Source: a virus
IMG/VR virus record: IMGVR_UViG_3300042567_000192
Span: 1 to 22,500 of that record
Reading direction: 5' to 3' (one strand)
Length of the DNA stretch: 22,500 nucleotides
Shown piece by piece: positions 1 through 7,482 of this stretch. Every line of letters starts with the position of its first letter. The stretch's first letter is position 1. Under the pieces are notes generated by a model. It had not been told where the DNA came from and searched no databases. It saw only the letters and a list, made by a program, of their open reading frames with translations. The position numbers and the translations under genes are program-made.

Positions 1-2
1 CT

Positions 3-689
3 GGTATTCAACAAGCAGAAGGCGCACAACAGGCATTTAAACCATTACAAACTGGTGCTGAGAGTTTGTTTAAACTTGGTGCAGGTTATCTTGCTGAGAA
101 GCCTGAAGATGTTGCTAAAAACTATCTTGCCTCTCAAATGGCTCTCTTGAAACCAGGCAGAGAACTAGAACTTGCTAATCTGCAAAACAGACTCCAACAA
201 CAAGGTCGTGGCGGCCTGTCTGTTGCTCAAGGTGGCACTATGGGTGCTACTACTCCTGAACTACAGGCTTTGTTTAATGCTCGTGCTAGACAAGAGGCTG
301 AATTAGCGGCTAATGCTCAACAATTGGGTCAGAGGGATGTTTTGTTTGGTTCAAGTCTATTGGGTCAAGGCGCACAAACAATGGGGCAATACTATGGTGG
401 TCAGCAAGCCGCCTATGCCCCATTTACAACTGCTTTAGGTCAGGTTCAAGGCTTAGAGACTTTAGGTCAACAACCATTCCAAATGGGCGCTCAACTTGGT
501 AAAGAAGCGTCTACAGCGGGTGCAAGGGTTGGTGAATTGGGATTGGGCGGTGCTAGATTAAGTACAGCCTTAGCGACAAGTGCAAATGCTACTACCAATC
601 CTTATGCCCAAGCATTGATGGCGGCAGGTAATCCAAATGCTATGTTTGGTCAATCACTTGGTAATGTGTTTGGCGGTCTATTTTCGTAA
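3..689 (+). CDS. Probable internal virion protein, 5'-truncated by window edge
   Basis: The frame is open from base 3 with no stop, so the gene enters from outside the window and only its C-terminal 228 codons are seen. A TTG at 66 is in frame but has no ribosome binding site and is not the real start. The protein is rich in Gly, Ala and Gln and has no signal peptide; its first visible half (AEKPEDVAKNYLASQMALLK, then ELELANLQNRLQQQ) looks helical, and the C-terminal half is low-complexity GxG-rich. It precedes two similar proteins with 9-nt and -1-nt spacing. This composition just upstream of a lysis cassette is typical of internal-virion or DNA-ejection proteins of podovirus-type phages. 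I recognise no named family, and the role is inferred from composition and position. Confidence 0.75.
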   Translation, partial: GIQQAEGAQQAFKPLQTGAESLFKLGAGYLAEKPEDVAKNYLASQMALLKPGRELELANLQNRLQQQGRGGLSVAQGGTMGATTPELQALFNARARQEAELAANAQQLGQRDVLFGSSLLGQGAQTMGQYYGGQQAAYAPFTTALGQVQGLETLGQQPFQMGAQLGKEASTAGARVGELGLGGARLSTALATSANATTNPYAQALMAAGNPNAMFGQSLGNVFGGLFS

Positions 690-698
690 GGAATCATC

Positions 699-1955
699 AT
701 GGCAAGTATAGTAGAAGGTCTTTTTGGCATGACTCCTGAAGCGTATCAGGGTCAACAGTACCAACAAGACTTAAAGAGAAGTTATGAATTAGCACAACTC
801 GATCCTGGTGCTGCGGCAAGAGCGCAGTTGGGAGCAAGTGTTGGTCAACTTGGTCGTGGCTTTGCAGGTGCTTTGGGCATAGAAGACCCACAACTGAAGT
901 TAATTAGTGCTCGTCAACAGATTCTTGGTCAACTAGATCAATCTGATCCTGAATCAATCTTAAAAGGCGCTCAGATGTTGGCACAGATGGGTGACCAACA
1001 AGGTGCTATGGCTTTGGCTCAATATGCTCGTCAAGCAGAAAGTGATGTGGCTCAAACTAAACAAAGACTAGCGGCTGCGTTAGCTTCTGAAGCAGCAGCA
1101 AGACGGGAGCGAATCCAAGCCGATCCATTCCAAAAATTAGTGGAATCAGGTAAATATACCCCCGCAAGTCTTGCAGAGTATCAAAGAACTGGATTACCCG
1201 CAGATTTAGTCTTATACGAAAAACCAGAAAAACCTGAGAACCTACGTTCTGGAGAAAAAAGAGAAGCAGTTTCTAATGAAATGTTTGACAACAGATCATT
1301 TAAAGACCTTACACCAAAAGAAAAAGCAATTGTTAATAAGCGTCTAGAAGATGAAGAAGGTACAAGAGCTGAAAAAGGTGCTCCTAAAACTATTTTGCCT
1401 GGTCAACCAGTACCTACAAAAGATTGGATGGACTTTACTCAGAAAGTTTTGAGTAGTGATCCAATAATGCAACGCACTTCTACGATTCTTTCTGATGCAC
1501 CAAGTGCTATTGAAATTATTAGAAACTCAAGAAGCAATGATTTTGCAGCGGCTTCTTTGCCAACTTCAATAGCATTGTTGACAGGTCAAGGTAAGAATAT
1601 GTCAAATGCTGATGTTGACAGGTTTGCCCGTACTGGTGGACTTGATGATCGTTTAGCACAAGATGCTGTAAAGTTCTTTACTGGTAGAACAACTGAAGTT
1701 AAGAAAGATCAAGCAGAGAAGTTTGCTATTGCTCTTTATCGTGGCGCATTGATTGAACGTAAGAAGAAACTAGAGTCGGCAGCAGAAGAGTTTGGCTATA
1801 CCGAGTCACCAAACTACAAAGTTGCACTAAGAAACATTGATAGTCAACTTGCTCAGTTTAAACTTGTTAAAAAAGGTGAAGGCGCACCAACTGCAACAAA
1901 AACTGGCAATCCTTTGATTGACAAATATCTATTCCCTCAAGCGGAGAGTAAATAA
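699..1955 (+). CDS. Probable internal virion / DNA ejection protein (418 aa)
   Basis: The ATG at 699 follows a good Shine-Dalgarno (AAGGA at 689-693, about 5 nt away), just after the stop of the previous gene. The N-terminal 110 residues are Ala/Gln-rich and amphipathic. Residues about 110-145 (AESDVAQTKQRLAAALASEA, then ARRERIQ) look like coiled coil. The middle is charged and the C-terminus ends in IDKYLFPQAESK. There are no transmembrane segments or catalytic motifs that I recognise. The stop overlaps the next start (TAATG), implying translational coupling with the 923-aa protein. Together with its neighbours it fits a set of ejection proteins stored inside the capsid; this is inference, and a tail-associated role is possible. 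Confidence 0.8.
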   Translation: MASIVEGLFGMTPEAYQGQQYQQDLKRSYELAQLDPGAAARAQLGASVGQLGRGFAGALGIEDPQLKLISARQQILGQLDQSDPESILKGAQMLAQMGDQQGAMALAQYARQAESDVAQTKQRLAAALASEAAARRERIQADPFQKLVESGKYTPASLAEYQRTGLPADLVLYEKPEKPENLRSGEKREAVSNEMFDNRSFKDLTPKEKAIVNKRLEDEEGTRAEKGAPKTILPGQPVPTKDWMDFTQKVLSSDPIMQRTSTILSDAPSAIEIIRNSRSNDFAAASLPTSIALLTGQGKNMSNADVDRFARTGGLDDRLAQDAVKFFTGRTTEVKKDQAEKFAIALYRGALIERKKKLESAAEEFGYTESPNYKVALRNIDSQLAQFKLVKKGEGAPTATKTGNPLIDKYLFPQAESK

Positions 1956-4726
1956 TGGCGACTTACGAACAAGTGATGGAAGCCCTGCGTAGAGCAGATG
2001 CAGAAGGTAATGTAGAGGATGCTCAGAAATTAGCGCAAATGGCTACAACGCTTCGCCCAGAAGGTGCTGGTGGTGGTCGAGGCTTGATGGGTGGCCCTAC
2101 TGCTGAAGGTAAAGCTAGAGCCGCTACAGGTTTGGGTGAGTTATTGTATGAAAGTGTAAAGAAGGGTGTTACACAACCATTTGCTAGGGCTACAGCAGGT
2201 AGTGCCATGCAAACAGGTACATTTGCTGGTGCTTTTCCTACTCAACCCGAACTAGAACCCATTACTACCGAGAGTGTTCAACGTGGTATGGGAGTAGACA
2301 CAGGCATTCGCCCTGCAACAGGTACACAAAGATATTTGGCGGCAGGTGTAGAGGCCTTGGCAGACCCAACAAATCTGATTGGTTTGCCAGTTACTACAGC
2401 AGGTCGTTTGGCTCTTGCAACTGGCTCTACTTTGGCTGGTATTGGTGGTGAATTTGGTGGCGAGGTTGGCAAACAAGTTGGAGGCATACCTGGTCAAGTT
2501 ACTGGTGGTATTTTGTTTGCTTTGCTATCAGGCGCAGGTGGGGCTAAAGGTGTTGGCCTAATGGCAGAAGCCAAAAACAGAGTTAATATAAAAGACTTCA
2601 ATGTTGAGGATTTAGCTGGTGTTGAAGGAACTTCTAGAGCTAAAGATTTGGTTGAGAAAGCATTGGCTGCTGATCCAGACCTTAAAACTCGATTAGAAGA
2701 CATCAGGAAAAAGATTGCCTTTGTTGGTGGACAACCTGATATCTTGGCAACTGGCGGTGTTGATAGCAGGATTTTTAGAGCAAGTTTAGAAAATTTAGTC
2801 AGTAAAGATGCAAAAGTAGCTGGTGATTTAAAGAAAATTTATGATGACTTGCAGACTGCTGTGCGTGTCAAAGCTAATGAGCTGTACCCACAGCCTAGTT
2901 CAGGTAATAAATTTATTCCCGCTGAGATTCCAACAGCATCAGCAAAAATTGCAGAACTTGAAATTGACTATGGTAAAAGATTAAAAGCACTTTCTGACCA
3001 ACAAGAAAAACTTACTCAATCTTTGAATTTGGCTGGAAATATTGCGCCTGTTGATCTTGGAAAACCAATTCAAGGTGTTGTTTTAGCGCAAGAGGCTGCG
3101 GCTAGAAACGCCTTGTCTCCAGAGTATGAGAGCGTGAAAAAGCAAGCATCTCAATTGGGTGCTATTTTGCCAGCCAACGAAACTCAAGCCTTGTTAAACA
3201 CGGCTAAAGATTTGTTTATGCAAGACCCTTGGGGTCGTCAATCCGACTTACTCAAGATGGTTCAAAAACAATCTGGTGAGTTTTCACGCCTTAGAAAACA
3301 ACGTCAAGTAGACACAACACTACCTGCGATTCCTGGTCAAGCACCGCCAGTAGATTTAACTGTTGGCTTGGATATTACAAGCCTAGACTCATTAAAGAGG
3401 CGTGTAGCGGCTGATATTCGCACGATCAAAAACGATGCAACTAAAGACAAACTAATCTTGTTGCAACAGCGTGTAGATGATGCTTTGAATCAAGTGCAAA
3501 ACTCTAGTGGCGACATCAATGTTAATTTTCGTGGTGGAAAGACAACATTTGGCGATGCCATGTCACAACTTGATTTGGATTACTACAACAAGGTAGGAAT
3601 TCCATTTAAAGATGCTGATGCCATTCAGAAGATTGGTTCGCAAGAGTATGCAGAACGAATTGCCCCTCAGTTGGCAAGCAGTCCTACAGCAATGACTCAG
3701 TTTTTAAAGGTTGCTGGTGATGAGGGTATGCCTTTGGCTGAAAAAGCAGTTATGTCTAAGTTATATAACGCTGCTTTAAACAAAGAAGGTTTTATTGATC
3801 CTATAAAGCTAAATTCTTTGATTACAAAGACAAGCAACAATGGTGGTTATAGCGATATTCTTGCTCAATTGCCTGGTCTTAAAACTAGGCTTGATGATGC
3901 TGCCAATAGAGCAAATCTTCTTTCTGGTGAACGAGTAGCCATTGATGATGCCGCAAAAGCTGAGAGAGTTCGTTTAGGCGACTCTTTCTTGGCAAACTAC
4001 GAAACTGGTGGTGTTGATGCAATTACAAGTCGTATGCTTGGCTCTACTGGTAAAGGTTATCAATCAAAATTCTTTAATGATTTAAGCAAACTATCTCCAA
4101 ATGACCAAACTAACACTACCTTGGCTGTTCAAAACGCTTTGGTTACAAAGATGTTAGACAACAAAGACCCGTTTGCCTATTTGCAAAAGAACAAAGATAC
4201 GTTTGTCAGATTGTTTGGTAGACAACATTACGATAACTTAGCTTCCTTGGCTGATGTGCAGCGTTTAGCCACAAAGATAAATGTAGATCGTCTTCCTGTA
4301 GATCAGGTAGCTATTAAAGAAATGTCTGCATTACAAAGAACGATGGGTGGTGTTGATCCTAAGAAGGTTTCTGCAATCTTAGTAAACCAAATCTCTAGCG
4401 TGTTTAACAAGGGTTTCCGCATTGCGGCTGCTATTGGTCAAGAAAACATCGACCAAGCGACTAAAGACGCTCACAGGAAATTGTTTTTGGATAAAGGTGG
4501 TTTGGATGGCGTAATTAAAGCATCTACCCGTCTAATAAACAAAAAAGGTCAAGAGGTAGAGTTAACAGACTTTATTAAGCCTGGTGATTTGTCTAATTTG
4601 GCAAACTCAATAGGAATGTCTGTTTTACGAACTGGTTATTTGGGCGGTTCTGTTGCGGCTTCACCAAGCGAGGTGATAGCTCCAGAACCTGAGTCTTCTT
4701 ATCAATATACCCCAATGGTTCAGTAA
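1955..4726 (+). CDS. Large internal virion / DNA ejection protein (923 aa)
   Basis: The start is coupled to the previous stop by TAATG (ATG 1955). Residues 2-30 (YEQVMEALRRADAEGNVEDA...) form a charged helix of a type often seen at the N-terminus of large phage ejection proteins. Residues about 125-200 are Gly/Ala-rich and hydrophobic (LALATGSTLAGIGGEFGG, then GGILFALLSGAGGAKGVG), suiting membrane insertion or channel formation. About 210-900 is mostly helical with coiled-coil-like stretches (340-360, 470-520). No lysozyme or transglycosylase motif (E-S...GLMQ) is visible. Size, hydrophobic N-terminal section and helical bulk match the largest internal virion proteins of T7/P22-type phages, which cross the envelope during DNA entry. 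Function is inferred. It is the largest gene in the window. Confidence 0.85.
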   Translation: MATYEQVMEALRRADAEGNVEDAQKLAQMATTLRPEGAGGGRGLMGGPTAEGKARAATGLGELLYESVKKGVTQPFARATAGSAMQTGTFAGAFPTQPELEPITTESVQRGMGVDTGIRPATGTQRYLAAGVEALADPTNLIGLPVTTAGRLALATGSTLAGIGGEFGGEVGKQVGGIPGQVTGGILFALLSGAGGAKGVGLMAEAKNRVNIKDFNVEDLAGVEGTSRAKDLVEKALAADPDLKTRLEDIRKKIAFVGGQPDILATGGVDSRIFRASLENLVSKDAKVAGDLKKIYDDLQTAVRVKANELYPQPSSGNKFIPAEIPTASAKIAELEIDYGKRLKALSDQQEKLTQSLNLAGNIAPVDLGKPIQGVVLAQEAAARNALSPEYESVKKQASQLGAILPANETQALLNTAKDLFMQDPWGRQSDLLKMVQKQSGEFSRLRKQRQVDTTLPAIPGQAPPVDLTVGLDITSLDSLKRRVAADIRTIKNDATKDKLILLQQRVDDALNQVQNSSGDINVNFRGGKTTFGDAMSQLDLDYYNKVGIPFKDADAIQKIGSQEYAERIAPQLASSPTAMTQFLKVAGDEGMPLAEKAVMSKLYNAALNKEGFIDPIKLNSLITKTSNNGGYSDILAQLPGLKTRLDDAANRANLLSGERVAIDDAAKAERVRLGDSFLANYETGGVDAITSRMLGSTGKGYQSKFFNDLSKLSPNDQTNTTLAVQNALVTKMLDNKDPFAYLQKNKDTFVRLFGRQHYDNLASLADVQRLATKINVDRLPVDQVAIKEMSALQRTMGGVDPKKVSAILVNQISSVFNKGFRIAAAIGQENIDQATKDAHRKLFLDKGGLDGVIKASTRLINKKGQEVELTDFIKPGDLSNLANSIGMSVLRTGYLGGSVAASPSEVIAPEPESSYQYTPMVQ

Positions 4727-4818
4727 TGAAAGACGGGCTGTTTGCTATCTCAGTAGCAGTCCTCATTCTTTGTTTTGTAATTTTCTGTAGTTATATTATT
4801 GTTTGGGCATTTCCGTGA
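4726..4818 (+). CDS. Small single-span membrane protein (30 aa)
   Basis: The ATG at 4726 overlaps the stop of the 923-aa gene (TAATG) and the frame runs to TGA at 4816-4818. The 30-residue product (MKDGLFAISVAVLILCFVIF, then CSYIIVWAFP) is almost entirely one hydrophobic helix with a charged N-terminus. The next gene starts with GTG inside its stop (GTGA). Coupling at both ends and the clean transmembrane profile argue for a real gene, despite its size. It may belong to the lysis or membrane cluster that follows, but I recognise no family. Confidence 0.6.
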   Translation: MKDGLFAISVAVLILCFVIFCSYIIVWAFP

Positions 4819-4928
4819 TCGCCTTTCTCTTGGCGGCAACCATAGAGTACCGATGTATTAAATGGACTTGGACTGGCGATGTTTACAATCGCAGAGTAGT
4901 CTGTCTCAAGTGGGAGAGAAAGAAGTGA
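4815..4928 (+). CDS. Small conserved-looking protein (37 aa), GTG start
   Basis: The GTG at 4815 overlaps the previous TGA (GTGA), and the stop at 4926-4928 in turn overlaps the next GTG (GTGA again). The product begins with a short hydrophobic stretch (MIAFLLAATIEY) followed by an aromatic and basic segment (CIKWTWTGDVYNRRVVCLKW). The two Cys and four Trp/Tyr around a compact basic core look like a small folded domain rather than random sequence. Without it a gap of about 110 nt would separate genes that are otherwise fused stop-to-start. I recognise no named family. The double GTGA coupling is the main support. Confidence 0.6.
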   Translation: MIAFLLAATIEYRCIKWTWTGDVYNRRVVCLKWERKK

Positions 4929-5422
4929 TCGATCCGATTTCGGCTCTAGCTGGCATACAGTCAGCAATCAGCATGGTCAAGAAGGCGGCTAATGTTGCCA
5001 ATGACCTAGGCTCACTTGCGCCCATGATTGGTAAGCTATTTGACGCTAAGTCTGTAGCTACAAAAGCAATGCTTCAGGCTAAACAGTCTGGCAAAGGCTC
5101 GAACATGGGTACGGCTTTGCAGATTGAGATGGCTTTAGAACAGGCTAGGGCGTTTGAGGAAGAGTTAAAGATGCTCTTCATGCAGACAGGAAAGATTGAT
5201 GTCTGGAACAAGATTAAAGCCCGACAAGCAGAGATGGACTTGGCAGATGCTAAAGAGATTAGTGCGCTAAAGGCAGAAGCAAAGAAAGCCAAAGAAAAAG
5301 AGCAAGAGCAACTTGAGATTGGTCTAGCCATTGGCGGGATATTTTTTGTTCTGTTCTTAGTGTTTGTCGGAGTGAATGAGTTGATGGAATTCTGTGCAAC
5401 TACTCGTAGATGTGGCAGATGA
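4925..5422 (+). CDS. Phage helical protein with C-terminal membrane anchor (165 aa)
   Basis: An upstream in-frame ATG exists (4862), but the likely start is GTG 4925, coupled to the previous stop by GTGA. This gives an N-terminus MIDPISALAGIQSAISMVKK, a type I associate with a widespread small phage protein found near lysis or structural genes. Residues about 55-130 are a long charged helix (many A, E, K), and residues about 135-155 (GLAIGGIFFVLFLVFVGVNE) are a transmembrane segment near the C-terminus, giving a tail-anchored topology. The ATG of the next gene overlaps its TGA (ATGA). Function is unknown; association with the inner membrane or virion assembly is inference. Confidence 0.8.
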   Translation: MIDPISALAGIQSAISMVKKAANVANDLGSLAPMIGKLFDAKSVATKAMLQAKQSGKGSNMGTALQIEMALEQARAFEEELKMLFMQTGKIDVWNKIKARQAEMDLADAKEISALKAEAKKAKEKEQEQLEIGLAIGGIFFVLFLVFVGVNELMEFCATTRRCGR

Positions 5423-5574
5423 ATGAGTACCAGAAAACCTTTGATTTGTGCCTCAAAATCTTCGTTTACGGGGTAGTGGCTTTGTATTTCTTGGGTTTTC
5501 TGAAGTTCCTTCCAGATGATCTGTCAGACAGAATTGTTAATCTTTTACTTGGAAAGGTTGGATTGGGCAAATGA
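5419..5574 (+). CDS. Small membrane protein (51 aa)
   Basis: The ATG at 5419 overlaps the previous stop (ATGA) and the frame ends at TGA 5572-5574, itself overlapped by the next ATG. The product has one hydrophobic segment (IFVYGVVALYFLGFLKFL, residues about 14-31) followed by a short amphipathic tail (PDDLSDRIVNLLLGK). Its length, single span and position a few hundred bases before the spanins would suit a holin accessory or antiholin-like protein. That is only a suggestion; I recognise no family. Confidence 0.65.
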   Translation: MNEYQKTFDLCLKIFVYGVVALYFLGFLKFLPDDLSDRIVNLLLGKVGLGK

Positions 5575-5738
5575 GAATCACTACTTACCAACAGAATGCT
5601 CAAATGTTGTCAGAGGCTCACCGAGTGATCCACCAACAGAATATGAAGCGTCTGGCAGAGTTAACCCAACAAGCTCAACAACAACAGAAAGTCCAAGAGA
5701 TTAAGACTCAATGGGCTAAAGTGGATGTTAAGGTATGA
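5571..5738 (+). CDS. Small Gln-rich coiled-coil protein (55 aa)
   Basis: The ATG 5571 sits in the previous stop (ATGA), and the TGA at 5736-5738 overlaps the next ATG (ATGA). The product is strongly helical and Gln-rich (residues 7-47, e.g. NMKRLAELTQQAQQQQKVQE), with heptad-like spacing, and lacks a signal or transmembrane segment. An alternative frame across this stretch gives a 62-residue product without coupling. I prefer this frame because it joins the stop-start chain on both sides. Function is unknown. Confidence 0.6.
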   Translation: MRITTYQQNAQMLSEAHRVIHQQNMKRLAELTQQAQQQQKVQEIKTQWAKVDVKV

Positions 5739-5926
5739 GATATTTATTGCTTCTTTTACTGTTAACTGGTTGTGATGAGAAATATCGGTATTTCTGCCAA
5801 AACCCAGACAATTTCCATGCTGAACCTTGCCAGAAACCTAGATGCCAATTCACTCAGACTTGCCCTGAGTATTTAGTAGCACCAATTTTGGAGAAAAAGA
5901 TTGACGAAGTTAAACCTAACAACTGA
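5735..5926 (+). CDS. Small phage lipoprotein, Cys-rich (63 aa)
   Basis: The ATG 5735 overlaps the previous stop (ATGA). Residues 1-13 (MRYLLLLLLLTGC) are a very short signal peptide ending in a lipobox (LTGC), with C13 the predicted lipidated Cys. The mature part has four further Cys (21, 32, 37, 43) in a compact pattern with Pro (PCQKPRCQF, TCPEYL), suggesting disulphide bonds in the periplasm. It is separate from Rz1, which lies inside Rz 850 bases downstream and lacks these Cys. The gene's 3' end overlaps the next start by 26 nt. A role in envelope modification, superinfection exclusion or lysis is possible, and the sequence does not decide. Confidence 0.8.
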   Translation: MRYLLLLLLLTGCDEKYRYFCQNPDNFHAEPCQKPRCQFTQTCPEYLVAPILEKKIDEVKPNN

Positions 5927-6422
5927 AGAGATTGAGGTAAGGATTTGGGGGTTTGTCGTGGTTGCAGTCACGCTTATCCTCATGTTCATCGTTGCTGCTT
6001 TGCTCTATTCGGTCACGTTTGTGACTCAGCCAATCAAGAGTATGGCCCCGATTGACCAAGCCTATACCAAGATGCTGAACGACATTGTTCTGCTGATCGT
6101 TGGCGGTATCGGTGGAGTGATTGGCAAACGGGCTATGTCTAGTGCCGCTAGAGCGTTTAATCCTCCAACGCAACCAATGTGTCAACCAATGGGCTATCAA
6201 GGCTCTCAGGGCGGTTTTAACCCCTCCTATGGGTCTTCCTATGCCTCTCCGCAATCTGCGTATGGTTTGCCCTCTCAACCATTTGGTGCTATGCCTGTTT
6301 GGAAGAACCCTGAGTTGGATGAATCTTGGACACCTGGCCCTCCTCCGACTACCCCTCCCGACCACTTAGAAGATGACCAAGAGCGTGAAGAATTAGCACA
6401 AGCAAGAAAAGAGGCTGAATAA
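5901..6422 (+). CDS. Putative holin-like membrane protein (173 aa), TTG start
   Basis: The start is TTG 5901, supported by GGAG at 5890-5893 seven nt upstream, inside the end of the lipoprotein gene. Two hydrophobic segments are clear: residues about 15-42 (GFVVVAVTLILMFIVAALLY) and about 62-76 (IVLLIVGGIGGVIGKR). A long Pro/Gly/Ser/Tyr-rich cytosolic-type tail and a very charged C-terminus (EDDQEREELAQARKEAE) follow. Two membrane spans and position directly before Rz/Rz1 and the endolysin fit a class II-type holin that would permeabilise the inner membrane for the signal-less endolysin. The long disordered tail is unusual for a holin, so an accessory membrane protein is an alternative. Its stop overlaps the Rz start. 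Confidence 0.7.
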   Translation: MTKLNLTTEEIEVRIWGFVVVAVTLILMFIVAALLYSVTFVTQPIKSMAPIDQAYTKMLNDIVLLIVGGIGGVIGKRAMSSAARAFNPPTQPMCQPMGYQGSQGGFNPSYGSSYASPQSAYGLPSQPFGAMPVWKNPELDESWTPGPPPTTPPDHLEDDQEREELAQARKEAE

Positions 6423-6925
6423 TGTTTCCTATCCCTCTCCCGTGGCTTATTGTGGGTGTTTTGGTATCTCTCTTTGGTACATACCGAGTTGGACACCACT
6501 ATGGATGGCTAGAGCGTGATAACGACATGAAAATAGCCATTGCTAAAAAGAATGAAGAAGCTCGTCAAATAGAGCAAAACTTGGGTGAGAAACTTAATCA
6601 ACAATCTGCCAAACTACAGGAAGCCAATGATGCTATCAACAAAAAAACTACTGCTCTTGCTGTTGCCAATCGTGCTGGCAAGTTGCGGCTCAACACCGCA
6701 AGTTGTGTACAACCCGCCCAAAATTCCTCCTTTACCTCCTCAAATAGCGAAAAAACAAGAGGTGAATCTTCTGGACAGACTGACGTTGCTTCTGACTCCG
6801 AAAGAGCAACCATCGAAGCAATCGCAGAAATAGTTGCTCAAGGAGATCGAAATACTGCCCAACTAAATGCTTGTATTGATGCTTTCAACGAAGCAAGGGA
6901 TTTAATTAACGGCAAGGGGCAGTAG
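6422..6925 (+). CDS. Rz: Rz-type inner-membrane spanin subunit (167 aa)
   Basis: The ATG 6422 overlaps the previous stop (TAATG). An N-terminal signal anchor (residues about 4-21, PLPWLIVGVLVSLFGTYR) precedes a long periplasmic coiled coil (residues about 33-90), then a low-complexity stretch and a second helical segment (ATIEAIAEIVAQGDRNTAQL). This is i-spanin architecture: the protein spans the periplasm and, with the o-spanin lipoprotein, fuses inner and outer membranes in the last step of lysis. Identification is secured by the nested Rz1 frame inside it. Two Cys (about 95 and 150) lie in the periplasmic part. The last 20 bases overlap the 3' end of the antisense endonuclease gene. Confidence 0.85.
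   Translation: MFPIPLPWLIVGVLVSLFGTYRVGHHYGWLERDNDMKIAIAKKNEEARQIEQNLGEKLNQQSAKLQEANDAINKKTTALAVANRAGKLRLNTASCVQPAQNSSFTSSNSEKTRGESSGQTDVASDSERATIEAIAEIVAQGDRNTAQLNACIDAFNEARDLINGKGQ
6627..6833 (+). CDS. Rz1: Rz1-type outer-membrane spanin lipoprotein, nested in Rz (68 aa)
   Basis: The frame lies completely inside Rz, shifted by one base. Two adjacent ATGs (6627, 6630) follow AGGAAG at 6618-6623; the spacing favours 6630 slightly. An earlier in-frame GTG (6585) would put 14 polar residues before the signal and is less likely. The product has a Leu-rich signal peptide and lipobox (IVLASC, Cys 20 from 6627), then the Pro-rich mature segment typical of o-spanins (YNPPKIPPLPPQIAKK). It would be lipidated, sent to the outer membrane and bind the Rz C-terminus. 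Nested Rz/Rz1 organisation is classical for lambda-type spanins, which makes the assignment firm. Confidence 0.85.
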   Translation: MMLSTKKLLLLLLPIVLASCGSTPQVVYNPPKIPPLPPQIAKKQEVNLLDRLTLLLTPKEQPSKQSQK

Positions 6926-7394
6926 GGTGATAAATAGGCTTGGCTTGTTTATATGCAAGTTTTGCTTCTTCAATGGTTTTATATGTTCCTAATCGTATTT
7001 GTTTCCCATCAATTTCTATTTTTGCATACCAAGTATTTGCATTAGGACTTTTGTAAACGCCAATAAAAGAGTTTTTCCCTTGAGGTTTAAAAAGATTTTG
7101 CATATTTTCGGAGCGAGTCACATCTCTTAGATTGCAAATTCTATTGTCTGATTTGTTTCCATTGATATGGTCAATAAAATTTTTAGGAAAATTTCCATGC
7201 ACATACATCCAAGCAAGTCTATGAGCACCATATTTAACGTTATCAATCCGTATTCTCCAATAGCCTTGCTTATCAAAACCACCTGCTTTTTGCCCAAAAG
7301 TTCTTCCAAAAGGCGCTTTTTTCCAAAAAAACAACCCCGTTTCTGGTTGATATTCGAGAATTTCTCTAAGTTGATTACAATCAATATTGCTCAT
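6906..7394 (-). CDS. AP2/HNH homing-type endonuclease, antisense in lysis cassette (162 aa)
   Basis: The start is the ATG at 7394, eight nt after a strong GGAGG. An upstream in-frame ATG at 7415 precedes that site and is less likely. Residues 1-50 form a lead-in domain (GLFFWKK, GYWRIRI), residues 55-102 an HNH_3-type nuclease (AHRLAW, DHINGNKSDNRICNLR, SENMQN; likely metal and catalytic residues H58, H76, N84, N88), and 108-150 an AP2-like DNA-binding domain (YAKIEIDGKQIRLGTYKTIE). Such enzymes cut phage DNA at specific sites and spread by homing. The gene faces against all neighbours and looks AT-richer than them. Its C-terminus (residues about 152-162, PIYHPTAPCR) departs from the family's usual end and is encoded within and just beyond the last bases of Rz, as if trimmed at an insertion junction. 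Confidence 0.88.
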   Translation of the reverse strand: MSNIDCNQLREILEYQPETGLFFWKKAPFGRTFGQKAGGFDKQGYWRIRIDNVKYGAHRLAWMYVHGNFPKNFIDHINGNKSDNRICNLRDVTRSENMQNLFKPQGKNSFIGVYKSPNANTWYAKIEIDGKQIRLGTYKTIEEAKLAYKQAKPIYHPTAPCR

Positions 7395-7430
7395 GCTGTT
7401 GTCCTCCATAGACAATGGTATGTGAAGTGG

Positions 7431-7456
7431 GTAACGGGGACTGCAATCCCTGTTAC
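7431..7456. promoter_or_regulatory. Hairpin upstream of the endolysin gene
   Basis: An inverted repeat can form a 10-bp stem (GTAACGGGGA with TCCCTGTTAC, one G-U wobble) around a 6-nt loop CTGCAA. It ends 13 nt before the endolysin ribosome binding site (7470-7474). No T-run follows on either strand, so it is not a standard terminator. It may be an RNA processing or stability element, or a protein-binding site. It lies in the 88-nt gap between the endonuclease start and the endolysin. Confidence 0.5.
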
Positions 7457-7482
7457 TTGCGATTTTACTAGGAGATCAGTTT

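Noticed and set aside
2023-2703. Several antisense frames opposite the 923-aa gene
   Set aside because: They have no ribosome binding sites or coupling, and their Cys/Pro/Ser-rich translations are typical of reverse-strand shadows.
5516-5704. 62-aa plus-strand frame
   Set aside because: It crosses the junction of two coupled genes in another frame and has no ribosome binding site or recognisable pattern.
5916-6365. Antisense 149-aa frame and nearby frames over the holin-like gene
   Set aside because: Arg/His-rich translation with no start signal; the plus-strand gene with two membrane spans and a TTG start explains the region.
6906-7394. Group I intron carrying the HNH gene
   Set aside because: The gene is antisense to the lysis genes and lies between, not within, them. 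Rz and endolysin are each intact, so no splicing is needed.
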